A stretch of 27,660 nucleotides of DNA from an uncultured Clostridia bacterium (GTDB taxonomy: Bacteria > Bacillota > Clostridia > TANB77 > CAG-508): NCBI GenBank assembly GCA_934155625.1, contig CAKPHD010000020.1:1-27660 (forward strand). The letters are read 5' to 3'. This document shows positions 8,012-15,567 of the stretch, in pieces. The notes below the pieces were generated by a model, which saw nothing but the letters and a program-made list of their open reading frames with translations, was not told where the DNA came from and made no database searches. Numbering within the stretch: position 1 is the first letter of the stretch; every line of letters starts with the position of its first letter. Both the position numbers and the translations under genes were made by a program.

Positions 8012-8143
8012 GGTACGGATGAGAACCGGTCCCAACGGTCACAAAAAAGGTACGGATGAGAACCGGTCCCAACGGTCACAAAAAAGGTACCGTAGAGAAC
8101 CGGTCCTAAAAGTAACAAATGCAAGATCTGGTCCCAAAGGTGC
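8012..8143 (+). repeat. Repeat cluster 5: three ACCGGT units and one decayed copy, right of the RAYT gene
   Basis: Intact cores lie at 8025, 8062 and 8099 (37-bp period), with a degenerate copy around 8121-8143 (ATCTGGTCCC). Orientation is GAACCGGTCCC, opposite to cluster 4. The 308-nt gap 7931-8238 otherwise holds the hydC promoter and no credible gene; the short open frame through the array is repeat translation. Confidence 0.93.
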
Positions 8144-8180
8144 AAAATTAAAAATAAGATAGTAAAAAGTCGAAAAAATA

Positions 8181-8209
8181 TTGTTTAAAAAATAATACTT
8201 TGATATAAT
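8181..8209 (+). promoter_or_regulatory. Predicted promoter of the hydrogenase operon
   Basis: TTGTTT at 8181-8186, a 17-bp spacer and TATAAT at 8204-8209, with an extended -10 (TGATATAAT from 8201). The SD AGGAGG lies before ATG 8239. Confidence 0.7.
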
Positions 8210-8238
8210 ACAAATATAATAAAATAGGAGGAGTTTAT

Positions 8239-8763
8239 ATGGAGGATAACACAAATAAAAAAGACAATGAAAAAATTAATTGTGAATGTTGTGGTAATTG
8301 TGATAAAAAAGATAAATTTCTTGATGAATTATGTAATGAATATCAACCTATAAAAGATAACTTGATTCAAATGTTAAATGAAGTTCAAGAACATTATGGA
8401 TATATTCCAATGCAAGCACAACAAGTTTTATCAGATTTTTTAAATTTACCAATGGCAGAAGTTTATGGAGTGGTAACATTTTATTCAAGATTTACTTTAA
8501 AACCAAAGGGAAAATATAATATTGCTGTTTGTTTAGGAACAGCCTGTTTTGTAAAAGGTTCACAAAAAATAATGGATAGATTAAAAGAAAGATTAAAGAT
8601 AGAAGCTGGTGAAACTACAAAAGACGGAAAATTTTCAATAGAAGAAACTAGATGTGTTGGGGCCTGTGGCTTAGCTCCAGTATTTACTGTTAATGGAGAG
8701 GTTTACGGAAAGGCTACGGTTCAAAAAATGGATCAAATTTTAGATGAATTGGAAAAAGTTTAG
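8239..8763 (+). CDS. hydC: NuoE-like [2Fe-2S] subunit of trimeric [FeFe]-hydrogenase (HydC)
   Basis: A 174-residue thioredoxin-fold [2Fe-2S] protein. The cluster ligands are C98 and C103 (CLGTAC) with C139 and C143 (CVGAC), as in NuoE and the HydC/HndA subunits that pass electrons to the flavin subunit. The helical N-terminal part (about 35-80, EVQEHYGYIPMQAQQ and EVYGVVTFYSRF) is typical. An additional Cys-rich start, C15-x-C17-C18-x2-C21, precedes the usual domain. It is first in an operon with the NuoF-like and hydrogenase genes, so it very likely belongs to an electron-bifurcating HydABC-type enzyme coupling NAD(H), ferredoxin and H2. Bifurcation itself is inferred from gene content. Confidence 0.93.
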   Translation: MEDNTNKKDNEKINCECCGNCDKKDKFLDELCNEYQPIKDNLIQMLNEVQEHYGYIPMQAQQVLSDFLNLPMAEVYGVVTFYSRFTLKPKGKYNIAVCLGTACFVKGSQKIMDRLKERLKIEAGETTKDGKFSIEETRCVGACGLAPVFTVNGEVYGKATVQKMDQILDELEKV

Positions 8764-8793
8764 GAAAAAGCTTGTGATAAAGTGATTTTTTTT

Positions 8794-8861
8794 GGTACCG
8801 CAGAGAACCGGTCCTAAAAGTAACAAAAATGGTACCGCAGAGAACCGGTCCCAAAAGTACC
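8794..8861 (+). repeat. Repeat cluster 6: two ACCGGT units between hydC and hydB
   Basis: Cores lie at 8807 and 8844 (37-bp period), and both units start GGTACCGCAGAGAACCGGT. The array ends 9 nt before the hydB SD AAAGGAGG (8871-8878), so it is transcribed as part of the operon leader. Confidence 0.95.
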
Positions 8862-8884
8862 AAAGTACCTAAAGGAGGAAATTT

Positions 8885-10744
8885 ATGAAAACATTAGAAG
8901 AAATACATAAAATAAGAGAAGAAAAACGAAAAGAACTAGATTTAAGAGTTAATACAAAAGCAGACACAAGAGAAAAGCACATATTAGTATGTCATGGGAC
9001 TGGATGCACGTCATCAAAATCGCCAGAAATACTAGAAAATTTAAAGAAAATACTGAAAGAAAAGAAGATTGAAAATGTCAGAGTTATTATGACTGGATGC
9101 TTTGGGCTATGTGCCAAAGGGCCAATTGTAATTATCAGGCCGGAAGATACATTTTATTCCAATGTAAAACCTGAAGATTGCGAAGAAATTATCCAAACAC
9201 ATATTATTGAAGGAAATATCGTAGATAGATTGTTATGCAAAGACATTGATGGGAGTATTGTAAATAGATTAGATGATTTGAATTTCTATAAGAAGCAAAA
9301 AAGAATTGCATTAAAAAATTGTGGGGTCATTAATCCGGAGTGCATTGACGAGTACATTGCGTTTGACGGGTATAGAGCGCTAGAGAGAGTTCTTAGAGAA
9401 ATGGATCCAGAAGAGGTTATAGAAATTATTAAGAATTCGGGTTTGCGTGGTCGTGGAGGTGCAGGATTTCCAACAGGCAAAAAATGGGAGCTTACGAAAT
9501 CATATGAATCTGATCAAAAGTATGTTGTTTGTAATGCAGATGAGGGTGATCCAGGAGCCTTTATGGATAGAAGCATACTTGAAGGTGATCCTCATTCAGT
9601 CTTAGAGGCAATGATGATTGCAGGTTTTGCAATAGGTGCCAACAAAGGGTACATCTATGTTAGAGCTGAATATCCGATTGCTGTTAAAAGACTTCAAAAG
9701 GCAATAGACCAAGCAAAAGAATATGGAATTTTAGGCAAAGAGATATTTGGAACAAATTTTGATTTTGATATAGAAATCCGTCTTGGTGCAGGTGCATTTG
9801 TATGTGGTGAAGAGACTGCATTGTTAGAGTCAATTGAAGGAAAACGTGGTCAGCCAAGAGTTAAGCCTCCATACCCAGCTGAAAGAGGATTGTGGGGAAA
9901 GCCAACACTTATTAATAATGTAGAAACTTTTGCAAATATTACTAGAATCATATTAAATGGCGCAGAATGGTACTCTTCAATAGGAACTGAGACATCAAAA
10001 GGCACGAAAGTTTTCGCACTTGGTGGAAATGTCAATAATATTGGTTTGGTGGAAGTGCCTATGGGAACGACTTTGAGAGAAATCGTGTTTGACATTGGAG
10101 GTGGAATTCCGAATGGAAGGCAATTCAAAGCTGCACAGACAGGTGGACCATCAGGGGGATGTATTCCAGCAGAACACTTGGATACACCAATTGATTATGA
10201 ATCATTGAAAGCAATTGGCTCTATGATGGGGTCAGGTGGTTTGATTGTTATGGATGACACTAAATGTATGGTATGCTTGGCAAAATTTTATTTAGAGTTT
10301 ACAGTTAGTGAAAGCTGTGGAAAGTGCACGCCTTGTAGAATTGGTACTAAAAGAATGCTTGAACTATTGGAAAAATTGTGTTCAGGAGAAGGTTCAGAAT
10401 ATGATATTTACAAATTGGAAAAATTAGCTGTAAATATCCAAAAGGCTAGTATTTGTGGACTTGGCCAAAGTGCTCCAAATCCGGTTATTAGTACTTTAAA
10501 GTATTTTAGAGAAGAATTTAGACAACATGCAATCGAAAAAGAGTGTACAACTTTAGAATGTAAGGCTTTGTCTAAAATTATGATAGATCCAGAAAAATGT
10601 AAAGGCTGTGGATTGTGCCAAAAACATTGCCCAGTTAGAGCGATTGAAGGCGATGCAAGGGAAAAACGTGTTATAAATCAGGATAAGTGTATAAAGTGTG
10701 GAACTTGCTTGACCAATTGCCCCTTCCATGCGATAGGAAATTAA
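8885..10744 (+). CDS. hydB: NuoF-like flavin/iron-sulfur subunit of trimeric [FeFe]-hydrogenase (HydB)
   Basis: A 619-residue protein with the full HydB/HndC layout. An N-terminal thioredoxin-like [2Fe-2S] domain has C36, C41, C72 and C76. The 51-kDa FMN/NADH domain has GLRGRGGAGFPTG (186-198), EGDPGAFMDRS (220-230) and GAGAFVCGEETA (300-311). SLBB sequence follows. The [4Fe-4S] site is C477, C480, C483 and C523. A C-terminal 2x[4Fe-4S] ferredoxin domain has C571/574/577/581 and C601/604/607/611. This subunit oxidises or reduces NAD(P)H and is the proposed bifurcation site in HydABC enzymes. Start by SD AAAGGAGG (8871-8878). The TAA is followed directly by repeat-like sequence. Intact at typical length. 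Confidence 0.96.
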   Translation: MKTLEEIHKIREEKRKELDLRVNTKADTREKHILVCHGTGCTSSKSPEILENLKKILKEKKIENVRVIMTGCFGLCAKGPIVIIRPEDTFYSNVKPEDCEEIIQTHIIEGNIVDRLLCKDIDGSIVNRLDDLNFYKKQKRIALKNCGVINPECIDEYIAFDGYRALERVLREMDPEEVIEIIKNSGLRGRGGAGFPTGKKWELTKSYESDQKYVVCNADEGDPGAFMDRSILEGDPHSVLEAMMIAGFAIGANKGYIYVRAEYPIAVKRLQKAIDQAKEYGILGKEIFGTNFDFDIEIRLGAGAFVCGEETALLESIEGKRGQPRVKPPYPAERGLWGKPTLINNVETFANITRIILNGAEWYSSIGTETSKGTKVFALGGNVNNIGLVEVPMGTTLREIVFDIGGGIPNGRQFKAAQTGGPSGGCIPAEHLDTPIDYESLKAIGSMMGSGGLIVMDDTKCMVCLAKFYLEFTVSESCGKCTPCRIGTKRMLELLEKLCSGEGSEYDIYKLEKLAVNIQKASICGLGQSAPNPVISTLKYFREEFRQHAIEKECTTLECKALSKIMIDPEKCKGCGLCQKHCPVRAIEGDAREKRVINQDKCIKCGTCLTNCPFHAIGN

Positions 10745-10857
10745 GGGACCGATGGGAACCAATCTTTGGCATGTTTATGCTACTTTTTTGGTACTTTTAA
10801 GAACCGGTCCCAACAGTACCAAAAATGGTACGGAAGAGAACCGGTCCCAAAAGTACC
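10745..10857 (+). repeat. Repeat cluster 7: decayed copy plus two ACCGGT units after hydB
   Basis: A degenerate segment at 10745-10783 (GGGACCGATGGGAACC...) starts right after the hydB stop. Intact cores follow at 10803 and 10840 (37-bp period). The unit at 10790-10820 has arms GGTACTTTT and AACAGTACC, one mismatch from pairing fully. The degenerate segment has a close relative at 11480-11518. Confidence 0.9.
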
Positions 10858-10892
10858 AAAAATATAAAAACAAAAGAGGGAGGAATATTAAC

Positions 10893-11447
10893 ATGAAAAT
10901 ATCAGAAGTATTGATAATAATTGTAAATACATCAATATTTATATTACCAATATTAATGTTAATAGAGAATTTACTAAAAAGAAAATATAAAATATTAAAT
11001 ATATGTATGGTAATAAATATGGTTATCTGGGTATATCTTTCATACGCTTGGAACGTTAAAAATACTGGCTTTTGGGTGAAGTGTGATGTAAGAATACTAA
11101 CATTGATAGCCAGTATATTGCTGATTGCTTCTATAATAACATTTGCATTACAGATAAAGAATAAAAAAGGTAACAAAATTTTAATTATGATAGCAATATT
11201 ATTCGTATATTATATCATTATGACAAATGATACAGCTTATCCAGAAAGAATAAGAGTAGATAATATTTCTAAAGAAATAATAAGAAGATATTTGTTAGAG
11301 CAACACGTGCCATATTTAGCATTTCTAAGTATAGAAATAGAATTGTTTATTAATTTATTAAATAGCCATAAGATATATAAAGAAATGTCAAAAAAGATAA
11401 AAGATATGAAAGAATTAAAGGAAAATTCTGAAATTAGTACGAATTAG
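10893..11447 (+). CDS. Membrane protein of unknown function inserted between hydB and hydA
   Basis: An unrecognised 184-residue protein. It has about four hydrophobic segments (about 5-22, 34-50, 66-84 and 91-108). A polar stretch with NDTAYPERIRVDNISKEIIRRYL follows, then a weaker hydrophobic segment near 143-158 and a charged C-terminal tail. No catalytic or cofactor motif is visible, and there are no Cys-rich motifs that would suggest hydrogenase function. ATG 10893 is chosen over a longer upstream frame because SD GGGAGG (10878-10883) precedes it and the extension is repeat sequence. The gene is not part of known trimeric hydrogenase operons. It is bracketed by similar repeat arrays, suggesting later insertion. 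Whether it serves the hydrogenase is unknown. Confidence 0.7.
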   Translation: MKISEVLIIIVNTSIFILPILMLIENLLKRKYKILNICMVINMVIWVYLSYAWNVKNTGFWVKCDVRILTLIASILLIASIITFALQIKNKKGNKILIMIAILFVYYIIMTNDTAYPERIRVDNISKEIIRRYLLEQHVPYLAFLSIEIELFINLLNSHKIYKEMSKKIKDMKELKENSEISTN

Positions 11448-11479
11448 ATAAAGGTACAGAAAAGGACCATTCTTTAGAT

Positions 11480-11622
11480 GGGACGGATTGGAACCAGTCT
11501 TTGACACATTTATGGTACATTTAAGAACCGGTCCCAACGGTACCGCCAAAAAGGTACGGAAGAGAACCGGTCCCCAAAGTACCACTCAAAATGCACCGAT
11601 AAGAACCGGTCCCAAAAGTACC
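11480..11622 (+). repeat. Repeat cluster 8: decayed copy plus three ACCGGT units before hydA
   Basis: A degenerate segment at 11480-11518 (GGGACGGATTGGAACCAG...) resembles 10745-10783. Intact cores lie at 11527, 11566 and 11605 (39-bp period). The array ends 10 nt before the hydA SD AAAGGAGG (11633-11640). Confidence 0.92.
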
Positions 11623-11646
11623 AAGCATTCCAAAAGGAGGAAAAAT

Positions 11647-13398
11647 ATGAATAATGATATAATAACTTTAACGATAGATGGAGTAGAAGTAAAAGTTCCA
11701 AAAAACACAACAATATTAGAGGCTGCGAAGCAGGCGGGAATTGATATACCAACTTTATGCTTTTTAAAGGATATTAATGAAGTTGGGGATTGCAGAATGT
11801 GTATAGTTGAAGTAGAGGGAAGAAAAGGTTTTGCGACAGCGTGTATCCAAACTGTTGAAGAGGGAATGGTAGTGCATACGCACACGCCCAATGTATTAGA
11901 GGCAAGGCATGTAATATTAGATTTGATTATTTCGAATCATGCTAAAGATTGTCTGACATGTACACGTTCTGGAAATTGTGAGTTACAGACTTTGGCTGTT
12001 AAGTTTAATGTGTTGAATGTTGAGTTTCCGGGAGAAATGACTAAACACAAAATTGATGATTTATCACCATCAATTGTGAGAGATTTCAACAAATGTATAT
12101 TATGTAGAAGATGTGTTGCGGCCTGTAAAAATGTTCAAAAAATAGGTGCAATCGATTGTATAAATCGCGGATTCGAATCATGTATTTCTACTGTTGGAGA
12201 CCACAGTTTAAATGATGTTAATTGCACTAATTGTGGACAGTGCATACAAGCTTGTCCTACAGGTGCGTTGCATGAAAAGGAGACAATAAATAATGTTTGG
12301 GTAAAATTGAAAGACCCAGAAACATATGTGGTTGTTCAAACTGCACCAGCTGTAAGAGTAGCGCTTGGTGAAGAGTTTGGAATGTCGATTGGAACTAATG
12401 TGACAGGAAAGATGGTTACAGCCTTAAAGAGACTGGGATTTAATAAGGTTTTTGATACAAACACTGGGGCTGACTTTACAATAATGGAGGAGGCACACGA
12501 ATTTATTGAAAGATTGAATGAAAATGATAATTTGCCAATGATTACTTCATGCTCGCCAGGATGGGTAAAATACATAGAAATGAATTATCCAGAGATGTTG
12601 CCACATTTATCAACTTGTAAGTCTCCTCATCAAATGTTTGGTGCATTGATAAAAACATATTTTGCTAAAAAAGAAGGAATTGACCCGGAAAAAATATACG
12701 TGGTTTCAGTTATGCCTTGCATTGCAAAAAAATTTGAAAGACAAAGAACTGAATTGAAAAATAATGGCTTGTATGATGTTGATAATGTTATTACAACAAG
12801 GGAACTTTCTAGAATGATAAAGCAAGCTAATATTGAGTTTGAAAAGCTAGAAGATAGTGAATTTGATAATCCAATGGGAGAGGCAACTGGAGCTGCAGCA
12901 ATCTTCGGAACTACAGGTGGCGTAATGAAAGCGGCACTTAGAACTGCTCAAGATACATTGACAGGAACAAGCTTGAATAAAATTGATTTTGAACAAGTTA
13001 GAGGAGGAGATGGCATCAAAAGAGCTGTTGTCAGCATTGGAGGAAAAGATATTAAGGTTGTTGCTGCAAGTGGTTTAGCAAATGCTCAAAAAATTATGGA
13101 AGAAATAAAGTCCGGAAAGGCTGATTATCAATTTGTAGAAATAATGGCATGTCCAGGAGGATGCATAATGGGCGGCGGTCAACCGATTAAAAGTTCTAAA
13201 ATTAGGAGAGAAGTTGATGTTCAAAAACTTAGGGCAGATGCTTTGTATTCTATAGATGAGAAGAGTGTGATTAGAAAATCACATGAAAATCCTGTTGTTA
13301 AAAAGATTTATGAAGAATATCTTGAAGTTCCAGGAAGTTATAGAGCTCATAAGTTATTACATACACATTATATTGAAAGATCTAAATATAATATATAG
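11647..13398 (+). CDS. hydA: [FeFe]-hydrogenase catalytic subunit (HydA) of a bifurcating-type complex
   Basis: A 583-residue protein. Plant-type [2Fe-2S] ligands are C38, C49, C52 and C66. The His-ligated [4Fe-4S] site is H98, C102, C105 and C111. Two [4Fe-4S] clusters use C150/153/156/160 and C193/196/199/203. The H-cluster domain carries all three signatures: TSCSPGW (C302), MPCIAKKFE (C358) and ACPGGCIMGGG (C502, C506). It reduces protons or oxidises H2 in the cytoplasm. With HydC and HydB upstream, it fits NAD- and ferredoxin-coupled trimeric hydrogenases. ATG 11647 follows SD AAAGGAGG; the longer upstream frame is repeat sequence. It lacks the extra C-terminal [2Fe-2S] domain described in Thermotoga HydA. 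Maturases HydEFG are not in the window. Confidence 0.97.
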   Translation: MNNDIITLTIDGVEVKVPKNTTILEAAKQAGIDIPTLCFLKDINEVGDCRMCIVEVEGRKGFATACIQTVEEGMVVHTHTPNVLEARHVILDLIISNHAKDCLTCTRSGNCELQTLAVKFNVLNVEFPGEMTKHKIDDLSPSIVRDFNKCILCRRCVAACKNVQKIGAIDCINRGFESCISTVGDHSLNDVNCTNCGQCIQACPTGALHEKETINNVWVKLKDPETYVVVQTAPAVRVALGEEFGMSIGTNVTGKMVTALKRLGFNKVFDTNTGADFTIMEEAHEFIERLNENDNLPMITSCSPGWVKYIEMNYPEMLPHLSTCKSPHQMFGALIKTYFAKKEGIDPEKIYVVSVMPCIAKKFERQRTELKNNGLYDVDNVITTRELSRMIKQANIEFEKLEDSEFDNPMGEATGAAAIFGTTGGVMKAALRTAQDTLTGTSLNKIDFEQVRGGDGIKRAVVSIGGKDIKVVAASGLANAQKIMEEIKSGKADYQFVEIMACPGGCIMGGGQPIKSSKIRREVDVQKLRADALYSIDEKSVIRKSHENPVVKKIYEEYLEVPGSYRAHKLLHTHYIERSKYNI

Positions 13399-13408
13399 CA
13401 TATAGTTT

Positions 13409-13513
13409 GGTACCGTTGGGACCGGTTCTCTACGGTACCATTTTTGTGACGTTTGGGACCGGTTCTCTGCGGTACCATTTTTGTTACTTTTGGGACCGGT
13501 TCTTAAAAGTACC
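13409..13513 (-). repeat. Repeat cluster 9: three ACCGGT units after hydA, possible terminator
   Basis: Cores lie at 13421, 13458 and 13495 (37-bp period), in the GGGACCGGTTC orientation. The first unit (13409-13439) has perfectly pairing 8-nt arms GGTACCGT and ACGGTACC and is followed by ATTTTT (13440-13445), like a Rho-independent terminator. No other clear terminator follows hydA. Confidence 0.93.
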
Positions 13514-13546
13514 ATATATAAAAAATAAAAAATATAAATATAAAAT

Positions 13547-13575
13547 TTGAAAAAATAAAAATAATGTGATATATA
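13547..13575 (+). promoter_or_regulatory. Predicted promoter of the small acidic protein gene
   Basis: TTGAAA at 13547-13552, a 17-bp spacer and TATATA at 13570-13575, with TG at 13567-13568 giving an extended -10. The surrounding sequence is extremely AT-rich, so chance matches are easier here. Confidence 0.5.
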
Positions 13576-13624
13576 TAATAAAAATAAATATAATAATATT
13601 ATATATAGAAAGGATTGTAGAAAA

Positions 13625-13990
13625 ATGGAAGTAAATGAAGAAAAAAGAAACAAATTTATGGAGTATGCGGGAAAGAGAGTTAATAACGTATTGCATGATA
13701 TGCAAATTTTAGAACCTATGGCTAGAAGTAATGCATATGATTTTACAAAAGAAGATGTAGAAGAGATGTTTAATGCAATGCAAGAGACTTTAAATGACGT
13801 GAAAACAGAATTTAATAAGAAATTTGAAGAAAAAGCTAGAGCAGAAAAGAAAGTATTTTCATTTGGAATGGGCTCAATAAATAAAAAGGCTGAAGAATTG
13901 CAGGATGAGAATAATATAAGTTCGATAGAAGTTGAATTAAATGAGGACAAGACAGAGGTTGAAAATATCGAAGAGGATATGGTATTTTAA
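13625..13990 (+). CDS. Small acidic, helix-rich protein of unknown function
   Basis: An unrecognised 121-residue protein. It is highly charged, with no signal peptide, membrane segment or cysteine. Residues about 1-85 look helical, with heptad-like spacing (EDVEEMFNAMQETLNDVKTE...FEEKARAEKK). The last 30 residues are very acidic (ELNEDKTEVENIEEDMVF), suggesting a flexible tail. The gene has its own promoter-like sequence and a terminator at 14015-14046, so it is probably monocistronic. The SD is AAGGA (13610-13614), spaced 10 nt from ATG 13625. Reality as a gene is supported by codon pattern and flanking signals. A cytoplasmic coiled-coil or adaptor role is only a guess. Confidence 0.72.
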   Translation: MEVNEEKRNKFMEYAGKRVNNVLHDMQILEPMARSNAYDFTKEDVEEMFNAMQETLNDVKTEFNKKFEEKARAEKKVFSFGMGSINKKAEELQDENNISSIEVELNEDKTEVENIEEDMVF

Positions 13991-14014
13991 ATTATACAAT
14001 TATAAGAAATAAAG

Positions 14015-14046
14015 ATATATCACTTATTTGTAGGTGATATATTTTT
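14015..14046 (+). terminator. Rho-independent terminator of the small acidic protein gene
   Basis: ATATATCAC (14015-14023) and GTGATATAT (14034-14042) form a 9-bp stem with a 10-nt loop, followed by TTTT. Confidence 0.8.
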
Positions 14047-14061
14047 AATTTTAGAACTTTT

Positions 14062-14185
14062 TGGGACAGGTCTTAATAGGGTACCGTTGGGACCGGTTCT
14101 CATCGGTACCTTTTTGTGAGACGTTTGGGACCGGTTCTCTGCGGTACCATTTTTGTTACGTTTGGGACCGGTTCTCATCAGTACC
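14062..14185 (-). repeat. Repeat cluster 10: three ACCGGT units and one decayed copy
   Basis: A decayed copy (GGGACAGGTCT) at about 14063 is followed by intact cores at 14092, 14130 and 14167, in the GGGACCGGTTC orientation. The unit 14080-14110 forms a 7-bp stem, one mismatch and 5 more pairs, and is followed by TTTTT at 14111-14115. The 335-nt gap 13991-14325 also holds a terminator, three iterons and a promoter, and no gene. Confidence 0.92.
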
Positions 14186-14198
14186 TTTTTACGAAAAA

Positions 14199-14231
14199 AT
14201 GTAATATAAATGTAACACAAATGTAATATAA
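14199..14231 (+). promoter_or_regulatory. Three tandem 11-bp iterons upstream of the TasA-like gene
   Basis: ATGTAATATAA (14199-14209), ATGTAACACAA (14210-14220) and ATGTAATATAA (14221-14231) are contiguous and in helical phase, 17 nt upstream of the -35 box. The same three-part motif occurs at 15657-15689. Likely a binding site for a shared regulator. Confidence 0.6.
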
Positions 14232-14248
14232 TTATTAGATGAAAATTG

Positions 14249-14277
14249 TTGACAAACAAAAAAATAGATAGTAAAAT
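14249..14277 (+). promoter_or_regulatory. Predicted strong promoter of the TasA-like gene
   Basis: TTGACA at 14249-14254, a 17-bp spacer and TAAAAT at 14272-14277. Confidence 0.75.
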
Positions 14278-14325
14278 GAAGATAAATTGAAAGCAAGAGT
14301 GAAAAAAGATGAAAGGGAGAAAAAA

Positions 14326-15510
14326 ATGAAGGGAAGAAACAATAAAGACAAAAAAAAATCTGAAATGAATGCAATGTTTTTTATAATTTTAATTGCTTTA
14401 GTTATGTTTATAATATCAACATATGCGTGGTTCTCAACGCAAAAGAACGTATCAATCACAAATTTAAGTGGTACAGTAGAAGTTGCAGAAGGTTTGGAAA
14501 TTTCATTAGATGCGGAAACTTGGTCAAACGGATTGGTATTGGGAACAGAAGATGGAGAATTAAGTATAACAGATGATGCATATACAGGACACCACAATTT
14601 ATCTCCTACAGAGATGCTACCAGTATCTACTCTAGGATTAGTAAGTGGAGGACAGTCTGATTTAAAAATGTTAAGAGGAAAGATTCAAAATTCAAAAGAA
14701 TTAAATGATATTAAAGCAATGGTTGAATCTGATTCAATAACAACAAGTTCTACATATCCGGGATATTTTGCTTTTGATGTTTTTTTAAAGAACTCTTCAA
14801 AGAGCACATCTCAAGATGATGTATTGCAGTTGAATTATGATTCTTCATTAGAAATATTAGATACAGAAAAGATCTCAACTGGCTTACAAAACACTGCAAG
14901 GGTAGCATTTGCAAAATATAACGGAACATCAGATGTAATGGATGATCAAGCTACAATACTTAAAAATACAGCGGGAATAGGAGTTGGAGCCTCAACACCT
15001 AGCATTACTGATGTTGCTATTTGGGAACCAAACTCAAATGATCACGTTGATTATATAGTACAAAACAATAATAAAATAACATGGTCTTCAGCTGATGCAT
15101 CAGCATATGCAACAAAACAACTTGGAAATGGTCAAAAAGGGTTTGATGTTAACACAAAAATGCCTACATACGCATTGAAAGATAGTGCTATTGGTGGTAG
15201 TATAGCAGATATATATAAATGGGATGGATCAGAAGCAAGTCTTCAAAAGCAAAATACATTACAAACAACAAAGAAAACAGATAGTGATTATCATATAAAA
15301 GAAGGTGTTCAAAACTTAGTAAGCACAAGTGATGGAACATCAACGTTTGGAATTGCACCAAATGCAATTTGTAGATTAAGAATATACTTATGGTTAGAAG
15401 GTCAAGATGTTGACTGTATTAACTATGCTTCACATGGTGGAGGAGTAAAGGTTAATATTGGTTTAGTAAAAGGATCAACAATTGGAGCGACAGAAGCACC
15501 AGGAGAATAA
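14326..15510 (+). CDS. TasA/SipW-type secreted surface or fibre protein (tentative)
   Basis: A 394-residue protein. A very basic start (MKGRNNKDKKK) precedes a hydrophobic stretch at about 16-33 ending in STYAWFS, then NVSITNLSGTVEVAEG. The TYAWF(S/T) boundary followed by a short strand-forming segment is typical of SipW-cognate secreted proteins such as TasA/camelysin and related clostridial surface proteins. The mature part is Ser/Thr/Asp-rich with mainly strand character and no Cys pair or LPxTG-like end. ATG 14326 is preferred because SD AAAGGGAG (14312-14319) precedes it; a TTG at 14287 would add residues without an SD. Strong promoter, iterons and terminator mark it as a monocistronic, probably regulated gene. 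The exact family is uncertain, and no SipW signal peptidase is in view. Confidence 0.65.
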   Translation: MKGRNNKDKKKSEMNAMFFIILIALVMFIISTYAWFSTQKNVSITNLSGTVEVAEGLEISLDAETWSNGLVLGTEDGELSITDDAYTGHHNLSPTEMLPVSTLGLVSGGQSDLKMLRGKIQNSKELNDIKAMVESDSITTSSTYPGYFAFDVFLKNSSKSTSQDDVLQLNYDSSLEILDTEKISTGLQNTARVAFAKYNGTSDVMDDQATILKNTAGIGVGASTPSITDVAIWEPNSNDHVDYIVQNNNKITWSSADASAYATKQLGNGQKGFDVNTKMPTYALKDSAIGGSIADIYKWDGSEASLQKQNTLQTTKKTDSDYHIKEGVQNLVSTSDGTSTFGIAPNAICRLRIYLWLEGQDVDCINYASHGGGVKVNIGLVKGSTIGATEAPGE

Positions 15511-15520
15511 AAATAATAAT

Positions 15521-15559
15521 AAAAGTAGCAGGAAATCTAAATCTTGCTATTTTTATTTT
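15521..15559 (+). terminator. Rho-independent terminator of the TasA-like gene
   Basis: AAAAGTAGCA (15521-15530) pairs with TGCTATTTTT (15545-15554) with one G-T pair, followed by ATTTT. Confidence 0.8.
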
Positions 15560-15567
15560 GCGACAAT

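Noticed and set aside
7947..8162. Small open frame after the transposase
   Set aside because: It consists mostly of translated repeat (RTGPN/REPVP) with no SD or independent support.
11488..11646. Upstream extension of the hydA reading frame
   Set aside because: It is repeat array in translation. The SD AAAGGAGG and the typical [2Fe-2S] N-terminus place the start at 11647.
13357..13950. Minus-strand 197-codon open frame
   Set aside because: It runs antisense across the end of hydA, array 9 and the small acidic gene, has low-complexity Leu/Ser/Phe sequence typical of AT-rich shadows, and lacks a credible start signal.
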